Of a stretch of DNA of 64,000 nt, positions 1 to 9,700 are shown in pieces. Position numbers and translations under genes: made by a program. The notes under the pieces were generated by a model that did not search any database, was not told where the DNA came from, and saw only the letters and a program-made list of their open reading frames with translations. Origin of the DNA: an uncultured Prevotella sp. (lineage in GTDB: Bacteria; Bacteroidota; Bacteroidia; Bacteroidales; Bacteroidaceae); contig ONBG01000006.1 of assembly GCA_900316015.1 (NCBI GenBank), positions 1-64,000 of the forward strand. Reading direction: 5' to 3'. Within the stretch, counting starts at the first letter, position 1. Each line of letters opens with the position of its first letter.

Positions 1-40
1 TTAATAACAGAAGTTTTTCTTCTTCAGTGTACTGATTCAT
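1..40 (-). CDS. 5' end of a minus-strand gene running off the left edge
   Basis: An ATG at position 40 opens a frame reading leftwards (MNQYTEEEKLLLL) that stays open to the window edge. Only 13 codons are visible, so no function can be given. The T-rich stretch at 41-70 is A-rich on the coding strand, as is usual for Bacteroidetes ribosome-binding regions. It could also be a chance frame. Confidence 0.3.
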   Translation of the reverse strand, partial: MNQYTEEEKLLLL

Positions 41-201
41 TACTTTTTTTCCTTTTACTTCTTTTTAATGAAGTGTCAACTTATTCAGTACAATACAACG
101 AAAACCGATACCAAATACACGAGGAAAGTAAAAGAAGGATAATTTTTTAGTGCTGAAACAGGATTCAACGAATCAAACGACGGTTTTTCAATGAAAATCC
201 T

Positions 202-209
202 TACTTTTG
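202..209 (+). promoter_or_regulatory. -7 promoter element of the C69 dipeptidase gene
   Basis: TActTTTG matches the Bacteroidetes -7 consensus TAnnTTTG and lies 28 bases before the ATG at 238. No clear -33 TTTG is seen at the expected distance. Confidence 0.5.
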
Positions 210-237
210 CGCTTGTAAACTTTAATTTGACAATAAG

Positions 238-1686
238 ATGAGAAAAGAAAAGAAGACAAGTAAGCTTCCATCAGAATGCACGACTATCATTGTCGGTGAC
301 AAGCAAACAGCCGACGGTAGCCGCATCCTCGCTCGGTCGAGTGATTTCGATGCGATGATGGCCATCAACTTTGAAGTTCACAAGGATACGGATTTCGGTC
401 CGAAAGAGTTTATCGCCAAGGACAGTGCATTCCGCTGTCCATTGCCAGAAAAAGCCCTTGGATACACAGGATTGCCCGACTTTCAGTTCCCCGGGGAATG
501 GGGAAGTGCTGGCTTTAACAGTGCCGGTGTCGGCGAAAGCTCCACAGAAACCATCTTCAGCAGTGCCAAAGCATTGCAGTTTGATCCTTATGTTCCCGAC
601 GGACTGGCAGAGAACTGCACCTATAATATTGTGCTTCCCTATATCCACACGGCTCGGGAAGGCGTGGAGCGATTAGGTAGCCTGATTGACAAATACGGCT
701 CCGCTGAGGGATTTGGCATCGGTTTCATCGATGACAAGGAAGTTTGGTACCTGGAGAATGCCTGCGGTCACCATTGGTTGGCTACCCGCATTCCGCGCGG
801 TCACTATTTTGTGACGGGCAACCAGAGTCGCTATCGCCGTTATGACCCAGAGGACAAGGAGAACTATCTCGCGTCAAAAGGACTGATCGAGTTTGCCATC
901 GAGCATGGGCTTTATGATCCTGCGCAGGGAGAGTTTGATTTCCATGAAGCATATTCTCATGATGGGAAGGATGAGGAGCGTGATGATACCACCTACAACT
1001 ACCCACGGGTATGGGGATTACAGGCATTGTTCTCGCCCTCCATTCCTAATGACGTGACCAAGAATACCTTCCCTGTATTTGCCAAGGCTGACGAGAAGTT
1101 CACGATTCCCAAGCTCCGCACAGCCTTCCGCTTCCATTATAATGGGACGGAACATGATCCCTACCTGCATCAAAACGGTAAGGAGCCCTACCGTCCGGTC
1201 TCCATCTTCCGCACCACCCAAACGCACATCATGCAGGTTCGTCCCGACCTTCCCAAGGAGATCGGAGAGATCACCTACGTCGCCCTTGGCATGGCCGACC
1301 TTGGCGTATTTCTCCCCCTCTACCAGGGCGTGAGGAGTTTCCCCAAGGCATACAGCAAGGGAAACGGTCACGCAGATGACAAATCAGCCTACTGGAGATT
1401 CCGGAAGGTGATGACCTTGGGAATGGTCAACTACAACAAATATGCGCCGATCATCAAGGAAGCATACGACAAGCTGGAAGCCGAGAATGACCAACGCCAG
1501 AAAGAGATGGAAGAAGCATACCTGAAACTATACAAGAAAGAGCCGATGAAAGCACTCGACCTGTTGCAGGACTTCTCCGATTCCATCCTCAACCATGCGT
1601 TGGAAGTAGCAGACGACTTGGTAAATGAGCTCTTTACGCGGCTCACTTACGATATCCAACAGGAATATATGTTCCATGGGGCATAA
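238..1686 (+). CDS. C69 family dipeptidase (PepD-like)
   Basis: This 482-residue protein belongs to the C69/U34 dipeptidase family of N-terminal nucleophile hydrolases, which cleave dipeptides. The family signature sits at the N terminus: Cys14 in ECTTIIVGDKQTADGS is the expected catalytic nucleophile, to be exposed by removal of a short propeptide, followed by the conserved region around SRILARSSDFD. Length is normal for the family. The lysine-rich first 13 residues are not a convincing signal peptide, so it may be cytoplasmic, whereas many Bacteroidetes homologues are exported. It appears monocistronic, with its own -7 box upstream and a strong hairpin after the stop. The family assignment is firm; substrate and location are inferred. 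Confidence 0.88.
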   Translation: MRKEKKTSKLPSECTTIIVGDKQTADGSRILARSSDFDAMMAINFEVHKDTDFGPKEFIAKDSAFRCPLPEKALGYTGLPDFQFPGEWGSAGFNSAGVGESSTETIFSSAKALQFDPYVPDGLAENCTYNIVLPYIHTAREGVERLGSLIDKYGSAEGFGIGFIDDKEVWYLENACGHHWLATRIPRGHYFVTGNQSRYRRYDPEDKENYLASKGLIEFAIEHGLYDPAQGEFDFHEAYSHDGKDEERDDTTYNYPRVWGLQALFSPSIPNDVTKNTFPVFAKADEKFTIPKLRTAFRFHYNGTEHDPYLHQNGKEPYRPVSIFRTTQTHIMQVRPDLPKEIGEITYVALGMADLGVFLPLYQGVRSFPKAYSKGNGHADDKSAYWRFRKVMTLGMVNYNKYAPIIKEAYDKLEAENDQRQKEMEEAYLKLYKKEPMKALDLLQDFSDSILNHALEVADDLVNELFTRLTYDIQQEYMFHGA

Positions 1687-1707
1687 GATAGCCCCTATCC
1701 ATTAGCA

Positions 1708-1739
1708 CTTGGCTGGTACTCCCACGAGCACCAGCCAAG
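1708..1739. terminator. Hairpin between convergent genes
   Basis: A perfect 10-bp stem (CTTGGCTGGT at 1708-1717, ACCAGCCAAG at 1730-1739) with a 12-base loop lies 21 bases after the dipeptidase stop and 42 bases before the convergent sulfatase stop. Neither side has a long T tract, so it is a terminator-like hairpin that could serve both genes. Confidence 0.55.
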
Positions 1740-1781
1740 ATCCTTTGTAAAAAGATTCAAAAAACAATGAGTAGTATCCTA

Positions 1782-3359
1782 TCATGATCGAGAACCCGGA
1801 TAGTGAGGACTATACAACAAGTTTTTCTCCCTCACCACGAGCTTCCCGTCCTTGACAAATCCCTCTCCTCTTTCACTGAGATGTGCAACCATAGCCGACC
1901 GCATCTCCAGCAACTTCTTCCGGTATTTCCTCGACTGGCTCAGTTCCTGGGTCTCACCAGGGTCCTTGACCAAGTCGAACAGTTGTTCCTTACCCGTATG
2001 GAAGAACCATATATACTTGATCTTCCCGTCGGTAAGGGCACACCAATAATTGTCGGGGGAATAACAAACCGCATGTTCCATGTCAATGTACTTCCTCCAA
2101 CCCTGGCTGTCGCCTGCGGCAAGACGGACGAGCGACTTCCCGTCCATATCTTCCGGTACCTTACCTCCGGCCATCTCCAAGAAGGTAGGCAGCAGATCCC
2201 TCAGTTCAACCGGGTTTTCGATGGTCGTTCCCTTCGGGATTCCCATCGACGAAGGCCATTTGACAATGAACGGAATCTTCGCTGATCCTTCGTACGCATA
2301 CGTCTTGCGCCAGTGGTAATGGTCGCCTAACATATCCCCATGGTCGGCTGTATAACAGATCAAAGCATTGTCATACATCCCTTTTTCCTTCAAAAGCTTG
2401 ATGATCTCGCCCACCTGCTCGTCGATAAAAGAAATGTTCGCATAATAATGCCTACGGGAATTCTTGGCATATTCATCGCCTAAGTTCGCGAAGGCAGCAT
2501 CCTTTGCCACTTGATCCGGTTGTTTCAACGCCGCATATTTCCCATCCCAGTCACCTTTCCACGGAGCCGGGACATCCACGTTTTTATACATATCATAGAA
2601 ACGCTGGGGAGGATCATAAGGACTATGAGGGCGGGCAAAGGATACCTTCAGGAACAAAGGCTGCTCCGCGTCGTAGTTCCGGATCAGTTCGCATGCCGTC
2701 TGCCCTGTCCACCAAGTAGGATGCAATTGTTCCTTCCAATGGTAGATACCTGCTGCATGGTCATTCCAGCCAATGCCAGTGGCATCCGGATCCTTGCCCG
2801 GGGCATGCAATTGGAACCACGCATGGTAGTCGCTGATAAAGTCAGGTTCCTCCACGCGTCCACTCTCATCCACCAAAGTACCCACATAACCATGGAGGGA
2901 TTTCTGCGGATACCAATGGTTCTTGCCAATAGCGTAGGTGAAATAGCCCAAGTCACGCAACATCTGCGGTCCTTCATACTTATATTTCCTTGCCATCCTT
3001 CCATAACCTAACATTCCATGATGCCAAGGCGACAAGCCCGTCAACAGTCCTGCCCGGGCAGGCGTACTGCTCGGCGAGGCGGTATATCCACTGACAAACA
3101 GCGTCCCATCATGGGCAAGGCTGTCGATATGCGGTGTTTTTATCACCTTGTTACCCATACAACCCAAAGCATCCCCACGATGCTGGTCACTCATGATCAG
3201 GATTATATGGGGCTGACGGGTCAGGGGAGCCGGCTTGATGGGCTCCTGTTTGCTGGCAGTAGCAGTCCTTTTTACATTCTCAGCCGCATTCACCAAGGGA
3301 ATGTTTGCCAATCCAATCCCAGTCACGGCAAGGTCTTTCAAGAAATCTCTTCGCTTCAT
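1782..3359 (-). CDS. Serine-type sulfatase with Tat-like signal
   Basis: A 525-residue sulfatase of the alkaline-phosphatase superfamily, which removes sulfate esters from glycans or small molecules. The N terminus MKRRDFLKDLAVTGIG is twin-arginine-like and followed by a hydrophobic stretch ending near residue 25, so periplasmic export is expected. The metal-binding start IILIMSDQHRGDALG and the active-site motif STPAR (within SPSSTPARAGLLTG) are visible. The modified residue is therefore Ser rather than Cys, matured to formylglycine by an anSME-type enzyme that is not encoded in this window. A further conserved segment is CYTADHGDMLGDH. It is the last gene of the PUL on this strand, suggesting a sulfated glycan, but substrate class cannot be read from the sequence. 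Confidence 0.9.
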   Translation of the reverse strand: MKRRDFLKDLAVTGIGLANIPLVNAAENVKRTATASKQEPIKPAPLTRQPHIILIMSDQHRGDALGCMGNKVIKTPHIDSLAHDGTLFVSGYTASPSSTPARAGLLTGLSPWHHGMLGYGRMARKYKYEGPQMLRDLGYFTYAIGKNHWYPQKSLHGYVGTLVDESGRVEEPDFISDYHAWFQLHAPGKDPDATGIGWNDHAAGIYHWKEQLHPTWWTGQTACELIRNYDAEQPLFLKVSFARPHSPYDPPQRFYDMYKNVDVPAPWKGDWDGKYAALKQPDQVAKDAAFANLGDEYAKNSRRHYYANISFIDEQVGEIIKLLKEKGMYDNALICYTADHGDMLGDHYHWRKTYAYEGSAKIPFIVKWPSSMGIPKGTTIENPVELRDLLPTFLEMAGGKVPEDMDGKSLVRLAAGDSQGWRKYIDMEHAVCYSPDNYWCALTDGKIKYIWFFHTGKEQLFDLVKDPGETQELSQSRKYRKKLLEMRSAMVAHLSERGEGFVKDGKLVVREKNLLYSPHYPGSRS

Positions 3360-3416
3360 TTTATGATCATTAATTATTCTTTTGTCTTCAGTATGATAAG
3401 ATCCTCCCTTATACTT

Positions 3417-3782
3417 TCAGTACGCACGAAGCGTAAACATCACTTCCTTGCCAGAAGCCTGCTCTGTATCCAATGCCCATCTCATGGGATGCCAAGACAC
3501 AGAAGGCTGCATATCTCTCATCTCGAAGTCATCCAACACGAATGACCCAGGGATGGGTCGCATACAGTCGATCCATTGTGGAAGAAGGTATCCCCGTTCC
3601 GGATGCACCAACCAGTCATAATTGGTCCTGGTAGAGACCAGACCATCAAAGACCGGCAAGGACGACAGATTCTTTTCCATCTTCCTTTGAGAGTCAAGGG
3701 TAACAGCCCCTTCTGGCAATTCATTTGAGAAGCCTGCCATGCAAACAAATAGAGACAGGAACAGTAGTAATATTTTTTTCAT
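3417..3782 (-). CDS. Small secreted hypothetical protein in the PUL
   Basis: A 121-residue protein with a clear signal peptide (MKKILLLFLSLFVCMAGFSNE) and a tryptophan-rich mature part containing NYDWLVHPERG and VSWHPMRWALD. I do not recognise a family. It lies between the sulfatase and the GH97 remnant, close to both, with GC content like its neighbours. Because the adjacent gene is decayed, this may be the 5' remnant of a longer secreted enzyme, but the frame is intact from start to stop. The coding call rests on the signal peptide and uninterrupted frame. Confidence 0.5.
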   Translation of the reverse strand: MKKILLLFLSLFVCMAGFSNELPEGAVTLDSQRKMEKNLSSLPVFDGLVSTRTNYDWLVHPERGYLLPQWIDCMRPIPGSFVLDDFEMRDMQPSVSWHPMRWALDTEQASGKEVMFTLRAY

Positions 3783-3870
3783 GTCGATTGGTATGAGTAA
3801 AGTCGATGAGGCGATATGCCTTATTCTTAATAACGTAATCTTTTCTAAAAAGTTGTGATGATTACTATGA

Positions 3871-4550
3871 TTAATTCAGAGGCATAAGATGAATGGCAAC
3901 GCCTCCTGAAGCAGGAAGCTTGAAACGCAACTTGTTCTTCTTATTGACCTTTTTCTTTTCCACAAGGACCTGAGTACGTGTCTTGACTGCCTTCCCGCCG
4001 TCAGTATATATTTCTGCTAAATATGGCATATTGCCATCCAGGAAATCAAAACTGATGGTAATCTCACGACGATCATTATTGGTAATGGCCCCGACGAACC
4101 ATTCCTTCCATGACGACGCGCCATTCTTATATACTGCCCTGGGGCACCTTCAAGAACCTTTGTGTCATCCCATGTCGTGTATAAGTCATCAAAGAACTTC
4201 AGTTCCTTCGCCACTTGTTTTTTCTTGATGATGAGTTTCCATTCCACATAATTATCCTTCGCCATACTCATCTCCCCATACACGGGATGCCATGATTGAT
4301 GGTATCGCCTACTGACTGCATCCTGGATAGACAATCCTGATTGCCAATCTGTATTTGCCTTAATACCTAACAGGGAAGATTGGATGACATTCTCTCCTTG
4401 CCACTGGAAGTGATATCGAAGCACGCCTCCCTCATCACTGACAGAAAACAGATGATTCCCATTTGGAGAGGTTATTTCCACAATTTTCGCGCTGATCATC
4501 TGCCCAGAGATCATTGCCATCTCTAAGATGATGTTCCGTAATAGCTTCAT
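3871..4550 (-). pseudogene. GH97 glycoside hydrolase remnant: catalytic core deleted, frameshifted
   Basis: The N-terminal GH97 domain is recognisable (EITSPNGNHLFSVSDEG, then HPVYGEMSMAKDNYVEW). It runs directly into the C-terminal GH97 domain (TTWDDTKVLEGAPGQYI). About 450 residues, including the whole catalytic barrel, are missing; the junction lies near 4215-4240. A second lesion near 4105 shifts the frame: the A run in the codons for ARRHGK has lost one base, and the proper end (EWFVGAITNNDRREITISF to GGVAIHLMPLN) continues in another frame to a stop at 3871. Intact GH97 enzymes are about 650-700 residues, calcium-dependent alpha-glucosidases or alpha-galactosidases. The start at 4550 is the ATG giving a short N terminus before the domain. 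This gene cannot make a functional enzyme. Confidence 0.85.
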
Positions 4551-4587
4551 ATACAATATCCTCTTACACATTAAAATGCTTTTCGTA

Positions 4588-4624
4588 TGGTATTTGCCAC
4601 ACGACAAATGTGTAGCAAATACCA
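4588..4624. terminator. Long imperfect hairpin between susD and the GH97 remnant
   Basis: Arms TGGTATTTGC (4588-4597) and GCAAATACCA (4615-4624) pair perfectly and are extended by ACAC/GTGT after one mismatch, giving a 14-bp stem with a 7-base loop. It is in the 331-base gap between the GH97 remnant (start 4550) and the susD stop (4882). There is no clear T tract, so it may be an mRNA-stabilising or attenuating hairpin. I see nothing else in this gap, which is AT-rich. Confidence 0.5.
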
Positions 4625-4881
4625 CTAATAAGTGATTGATGATCACCCATAACGCAGAATCAAAAATTATTTTGACCATGACGAAATCCAAAACACCAAC
4701 AAGGATAATAACCCCCTTAATCACATTGGAGACCTCAAATAAATCTATTAAGGATTTACGTCAACGATCTAAAAAACTTACATACTAATCATATTAACTT
4801 GTATTAAACATATACAGATAAATAAATATCATCTTATCCATTTTGTGAACATAAGAAAACATATGGAGTCAAAAATAAGCT

Positions 4882-6702
4882 TTATTTACTTTCCCACCCA
4901 GGATTTTGGGTTAATTTTGGATTCAAAGCGATTTCTTGTGAAGGAATAGGCTCTAAATAATATTTATCAAGCCATCCTGCTGGTGTATCATATAGCACCG
5001 CATATCCTTCAGAAGTTCCATTCAGAATCGTCAATTTGTTTCCATAATTTGCATTATTTACCCAAAGCCCAAGAGGTTGTTTATTAACATAAGAACCTTT
5101 TCTCCAGCGTTTCAAATCATTAAATCTAAATCCGTCGCCCAAAAGCTCAACTCTTCTTTCTCGCCTAATCTCCCACAAAACAGGATCTACGGATTTATCG
5201 CGATTCAAATCAAAATCTTCATCTATTTCAGACACTTTCATTGATGGAATACCAGCTCTCAAGCGAAGTTTATTTATTGTTTTATCTGCTACTTCTTGAT
5301 TAAATTTACCTAACTCAAACATAGCTTCAGCATAATTTAGCATAGCTTCCTCGATTCCAAACAACAAATAATCAACAGTTGATGTTCTTAATGCCATATT
5401 ATCAGCATGGCGATTATAATATTTCCAGAAATAAAATCCAAGATATGAAGTCATGAACCCTTGCCCATTCGGAAAATTTCTAAAATGAGGAAAACATGAA
5501 ACTTGATATCCAACAAAATTAGAGACAGGAAGAGCTTTACCAGTTGTAGATCCCCCTATTAATGCCAAAGTGTCTATATATTCCCGATCTTTAATGTTAT
5601 CAGTATATTTCCAGCCATATGAAGTTCCTTTTGGTCCTGTAAGTAGCACCTTATAAGGTGGGAGAACGGTAAAATACAAACGCCGGTCTCTATTTCTAAA
5701 TTGGGCATAAACATCTTTATCACCTAGATATACTTTACTCGTTGATATAGGTCTTCCATCGGAACATAGATAGCTATCTATAGCATCTTTCGTAACATCC
5801 ACATACCAGGCTGATGTTCGGATAACTCGTGTTATACTATGAGTAACTAAATCTGTCGCATACTGTTTAGCAAGGATTACTCCAGGCTTTCCCACAAGGT
5901 CTTCTGAATTATAGATATCATCATAGTTAGGCATAATATTTGGATACCTTTGCAGTAATTTAGATGAAGCATCTACACAAGCTTTTAAATATAGCTCACT
6001 ATCATTTAAGCCATGATATTTTCTCCATGTTCCTTCAAATAATCCAAAGCGCGAGATAAGGGCTCTAATGACATGAACATTAATCGTGTTTGTTCCATTA
6101 CCTTCCGGTTTAATATGTGACTCGGCCCAAAGCAAATCATTTAAAATATTTTTAGCAACTATATCTCTCGGAGTTCTTTCACTATATAATGAGTCGTTGT
6201 CTGTATCACTCAAGACAGATTCTATCCATGGAACACTGCCGTATGCTGCCATTAAATCAAAATATCTTAAAGCACGAAAAAAATAGCCGACACTCCTCCA
6301 ATGATCCTTATCAGATTGATTCATTAAAGATTTATCAATGTTCTGGAGCATTACATTTACCCTTCTAATATAGGAGAAATTCCACATACTACTTGTAGCA
6401 GGAACCTTTTTCAATTGATATGCATATTCGGATTGCCCTCCTGGCTTAGCATATATTAAATTATCAGTATTATACTCTGAAGAGATGTTTACGGGAGTAT
6501 ATCCACCATCAACAGGAAATCCATCAAAATACTCATAAAGTCCCCATGAATACGTTTCAAAATTTTCATTGGTCTTAAATGCAGACACCTCTGTCTGTTC
6601 ATCAAGTGGATATTTATCTAAGAAATCATTAGAACAACTTACAAACAAGAATGAAAAGACATAAACCAGCAATATTTTGACACTATTTTTCATTTTTCCC
6701 AA
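4882..6702 (-). CDS. SusD/RagB-family glycan-binding lipoprotein
   Basis: A 606-residue surface lipoprotein. The signal peptide ends at a lipobox with Cys23 (FLFVSC), and the next residues NDFLDKYPLDEQTEVSAF are the typical SusD N terminus. The C-terminal region RRERRVELLGDGFRFNDLKRW is the conserved SusD segment, and the protein ends in NPKLTQNPGWE. SusD proteins sit on the outer membrane as a lid over the SusC barrel and capture the glycan. The gene starts 8 bases after the susC stop, so the pair is co-transcribed and probably translationally linked. The DNA is much more AT-rich than the sulfatase and fecR genes on either side. Substrate is unknown. Confidence 0.95.
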   Translation of the reverse strand: MGKMKNSVKILLVYVFSFLFVSCSNDFLDKYPLDEQTEVSAFKTNENFETYSWGLYEYFDGFPVDGGYTPVNISSEYNTDNLIYAKPGGQSEYAYQLKKVPATSSMWNFSYIRRVNVMLQNIDKSLMNQSDKDHWRSVGYFFRALRYFDLMAAYGSVPWIESVLSDTDNDSLYSERTPRDIVAKNILNDLLWAESHIKPEGNGTNTINVHVIRALISRFGLFEGTWRKYHGLNDSELYLKACVDASSKLLQRYPNIMPNYDDIYNSEDLVGKPGVILAKQYATDLVTHSITRVIRTSAWYVDVTKDAIDSYLCSDGRPISTSKVYLGDKDVYAQFRNRDRRLYFTVLPPYKVLLTGPKGTSYGWKYTDNIKDREYIDTLALIGGSTTGKALPVSNFVGYQVSCFPHFRNFPNGQGFMTSYLGFYFWKYYNRHADNMALRTSTVDYLLFGIEEAMLNYAEAMFELGKFNQEVADKTINKLRLRAGIPSMKVSEIDEDFDLNRDKSVDPVLWEIRRERRVELLGDGFRFNDLKRWRKGSYVNKQPLGLWVNNANYGNKLTILNGTSEGYAVLYDTPAGWLDKYYLEPIPSQEIALNPKLTQNPGWESK

Positions 6703-6710
6703 TTTTTAGT

Positions 6711-9700
6711 TTATAAAGTTAAGTTAAAGCCAAAAGAGCAGGATGACATAACCGGATAACCAAGTCCACTAGAGGTATTCGTTACAGTAGGATCTAAACC
6801 TTTTGGCATATGATCGAACGTAAAAGGATTCTCAGCCGAAACATAGATTCTCAAATCTTCCACACCTAAATTGCCTAAGAATTTATGTGGTAAAGAATAT
6901 GACAGCGTCAGGTTTTTAATCCTCATATACGCACCATTAGTCAAATATTTTGTTTGGCAACGAATATTCGCCGCATAATTATTGTTGCGATATCCTGTTT
7001 CATAAAGGCGAGGATATTTTGCATTCATTCTGTCAGTTGTCCAATAATTTAATTGATGTGAATAAATTGTGCCAAACTCATAATAATACGGAAAAATCAA
7101 ATCATTTGCAAGCCATTTGTCACACTTTCCCACTCCATTGATTAAGAAAGAAAAACTAATATTGTTCCAGGACAGACCACCCCTTATTCCATATTGGAAT
7201 CTTAGAGAATTATTTCCAATAACCTTACGATCTCCAGGGTCATTAATTGTCTCATTACCAGAATTAATGATTCCATTACCGTCTAAATCTTTATACAGGA
7301 TATCACCTGGGTTTGGGTTAACTCCTTCGACATGAGGTATTCTTTCTTTAAGAATTCCATTTTTATAATTTGAATCTAATGAACCTTCCACAAAATCGTC
7401 AATAGTATAAAATCGATCAGTCACATATCCCCAAATCTCTCCTATCCTCTGACCTTCTACATAAGTATTGTTAGACGAAGTTCGAATAACGCCAGCTACA
7501 TTATTTTTGAATTTAATGATTTTAGCTTTATAATCATAAAGATTAAAGCCTATATTGTATCTCACTTTTCCTATCCGATCTTGCCAACCCAACTCTAATT
7601 CGAATCCATAAGATTTCAAATCTGCAACATTTTGCAACGGTGCAGAAGTTCCCAAGGTTGCCGGCAATTGTGAGCCACTTGTCAGCATATCTCTGGTATA
7701 CCGTGTATACCAATCTACGTTCAGGTTTAACCGGTTATTTAACAAGCCCAAATCAATGCCAACATTATACGTATCAACTGTCTCCCAAGTAAAATTTCCA
7801 CTTACCAAACCAGGACGATTTAATGTGATAGGCTGAGTATTATTATTAAGCCAAGTTGATTTATAAGACGACATTCCTGGCACGAATTGATATGGACTAA
7901 TATTTTGATTACCTACAGAACCAATGGAAGCCCTCAATTTCAGATTACTAATTGTGTTTTGCATTGATTTCATAAAAGATTCTTCTGAAACTCTCCAGCC
8001 AATAGAGAAAGAAGGAAAAAATCCCCATCTATGATGTTTCGGGAATTTAGAAGAAGCATCATATCTACCATTAGCTTCAAAAAGATATTTATCAGCATAA
8101 TCATAATTAAACCTACCAAAGAAACCTTGAACTGTATATTCTGTAACTCCATCATAAGCTTTTTGCTCACCTGTAGACTGAGAAATAGAAGGCATATCAT
8201 CATTTATCATATGCGAAGTTGTCGCACTCAGATAATCGTAATGACTTGATTCCTGGTTATAACCTAACATTAACTTTAGGTGATGGTTTATAAAATTCTT
8301 AGAATAAGAACCATAAGTATTTATTGCCGTATAATTAGTGGTGGAACGCGCTTGGGAATAAACAGAAGCATCAAGATTATATTCTTCTGTAAACTTTGAT
8401 GAATTGGCATACAGAACACGCTTTGAATAATTTGTTATAGTTTGGTTTAAATTGTCATGTGTAAACTCGAAATTTAATAAAAGTCCCTTAATTGGAGATG
8501 ACATGAATTTCGTAAAAAGTCTAGTATCAGTAATACCTACCTTATTCTGCCCTCCTAATCGCGTAAGATTTCCAACCGTACCAGAATATAGCTTTTCACC
8601 ATTTACGTCAATCATTCCCAAAGGAGTATATGAAGGAGCCCAAACGGCGTTTGAGTAATTTGCATTACTAGGCATGCCCTTATCTGATTTATAAAAACTT
8701 AAGTCCATCTGAACAGTAAGCCATTTTGTTATTTCGGCATTAATAAACCCCTTTGCATTATAGCGCTTATAACTATCCATGTTCGTTGTCATAATACCAT
8801 CAGAGCCAGTATAGCCCAAAGATATTCTGTATGAAGATTTCTTCGAACCACCACTAATAGCCGCATTATGATTTTGCTGAAAACCAGTTTCAGAAAGAAA
8901 ATCCTTTATAACATTAGTTCTTGCCAATTGGTATCTAACTCCATTATCAAAAGAAAATCCATCTGGATATTCTGATGGATGCATCTGATAATTGTTTAAT
9001 AAAGCTAGCCATGTATCAACTGTCTGCCCAGAATAATACGTAACATAGCCTGCATCTGAATATGCTTGAACAGTTTCTAAAGGTGACGCTTTTTGAGGAA
9101 GACTAGAAGGGATCGAAAAAGTGAAATTATTACTATAGGTCAAGGTCATCTTTTGTTCTTTATTTGCCCCTTTCGTCGTTATCAAAATAACACCGAAAGC
9201 AGAACGAGCTCCATAAATAGACGCGGATGCAGCATCCTTCAATACGGTTACCGACTCTATATCATCTGGATTAATTAGATTTAACGGGCCAGAGAAGGGA
9301 ACATTATCAACTAAGATAAGAGGTGAGCCACCATTGATACTTGTAGTTCCACGAATATTATAGTTAAAGCCAACTCCAGGTTCACCTGACGATGATGTTA
9401 CTTGCAACCCGGGAATTACGCCTTCTAATAAAGCTCCTGTTGTAGCAACAGAACGATCGCCCAAAATGTCTTTCATCTTTACAGAAGATACAGCACCTGT
9501 TAAATCTGCTTTCTTTTGGACACCAAATCCTACCACTACAACTTCATCAAGGTCTTCCGTATCACTTTTTAAAACAATATTCATATTATTAGCAGACTTA
9601 ATATCAATATCCTTGTAGCCAATATAAGAAACCGAAATATTACTATTTTCAGTCACGCTAAGAGTAAAATATCCGTCTATATCTGTTACGGTTCCTGTAT

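Noticed and set aside
4588..4624. Terminal inverted repeat of an insertion sequence
   Set aside because: The arms are only about 20 bases apart with no transposase or target duplication, so it is a simple RNA hairpin.
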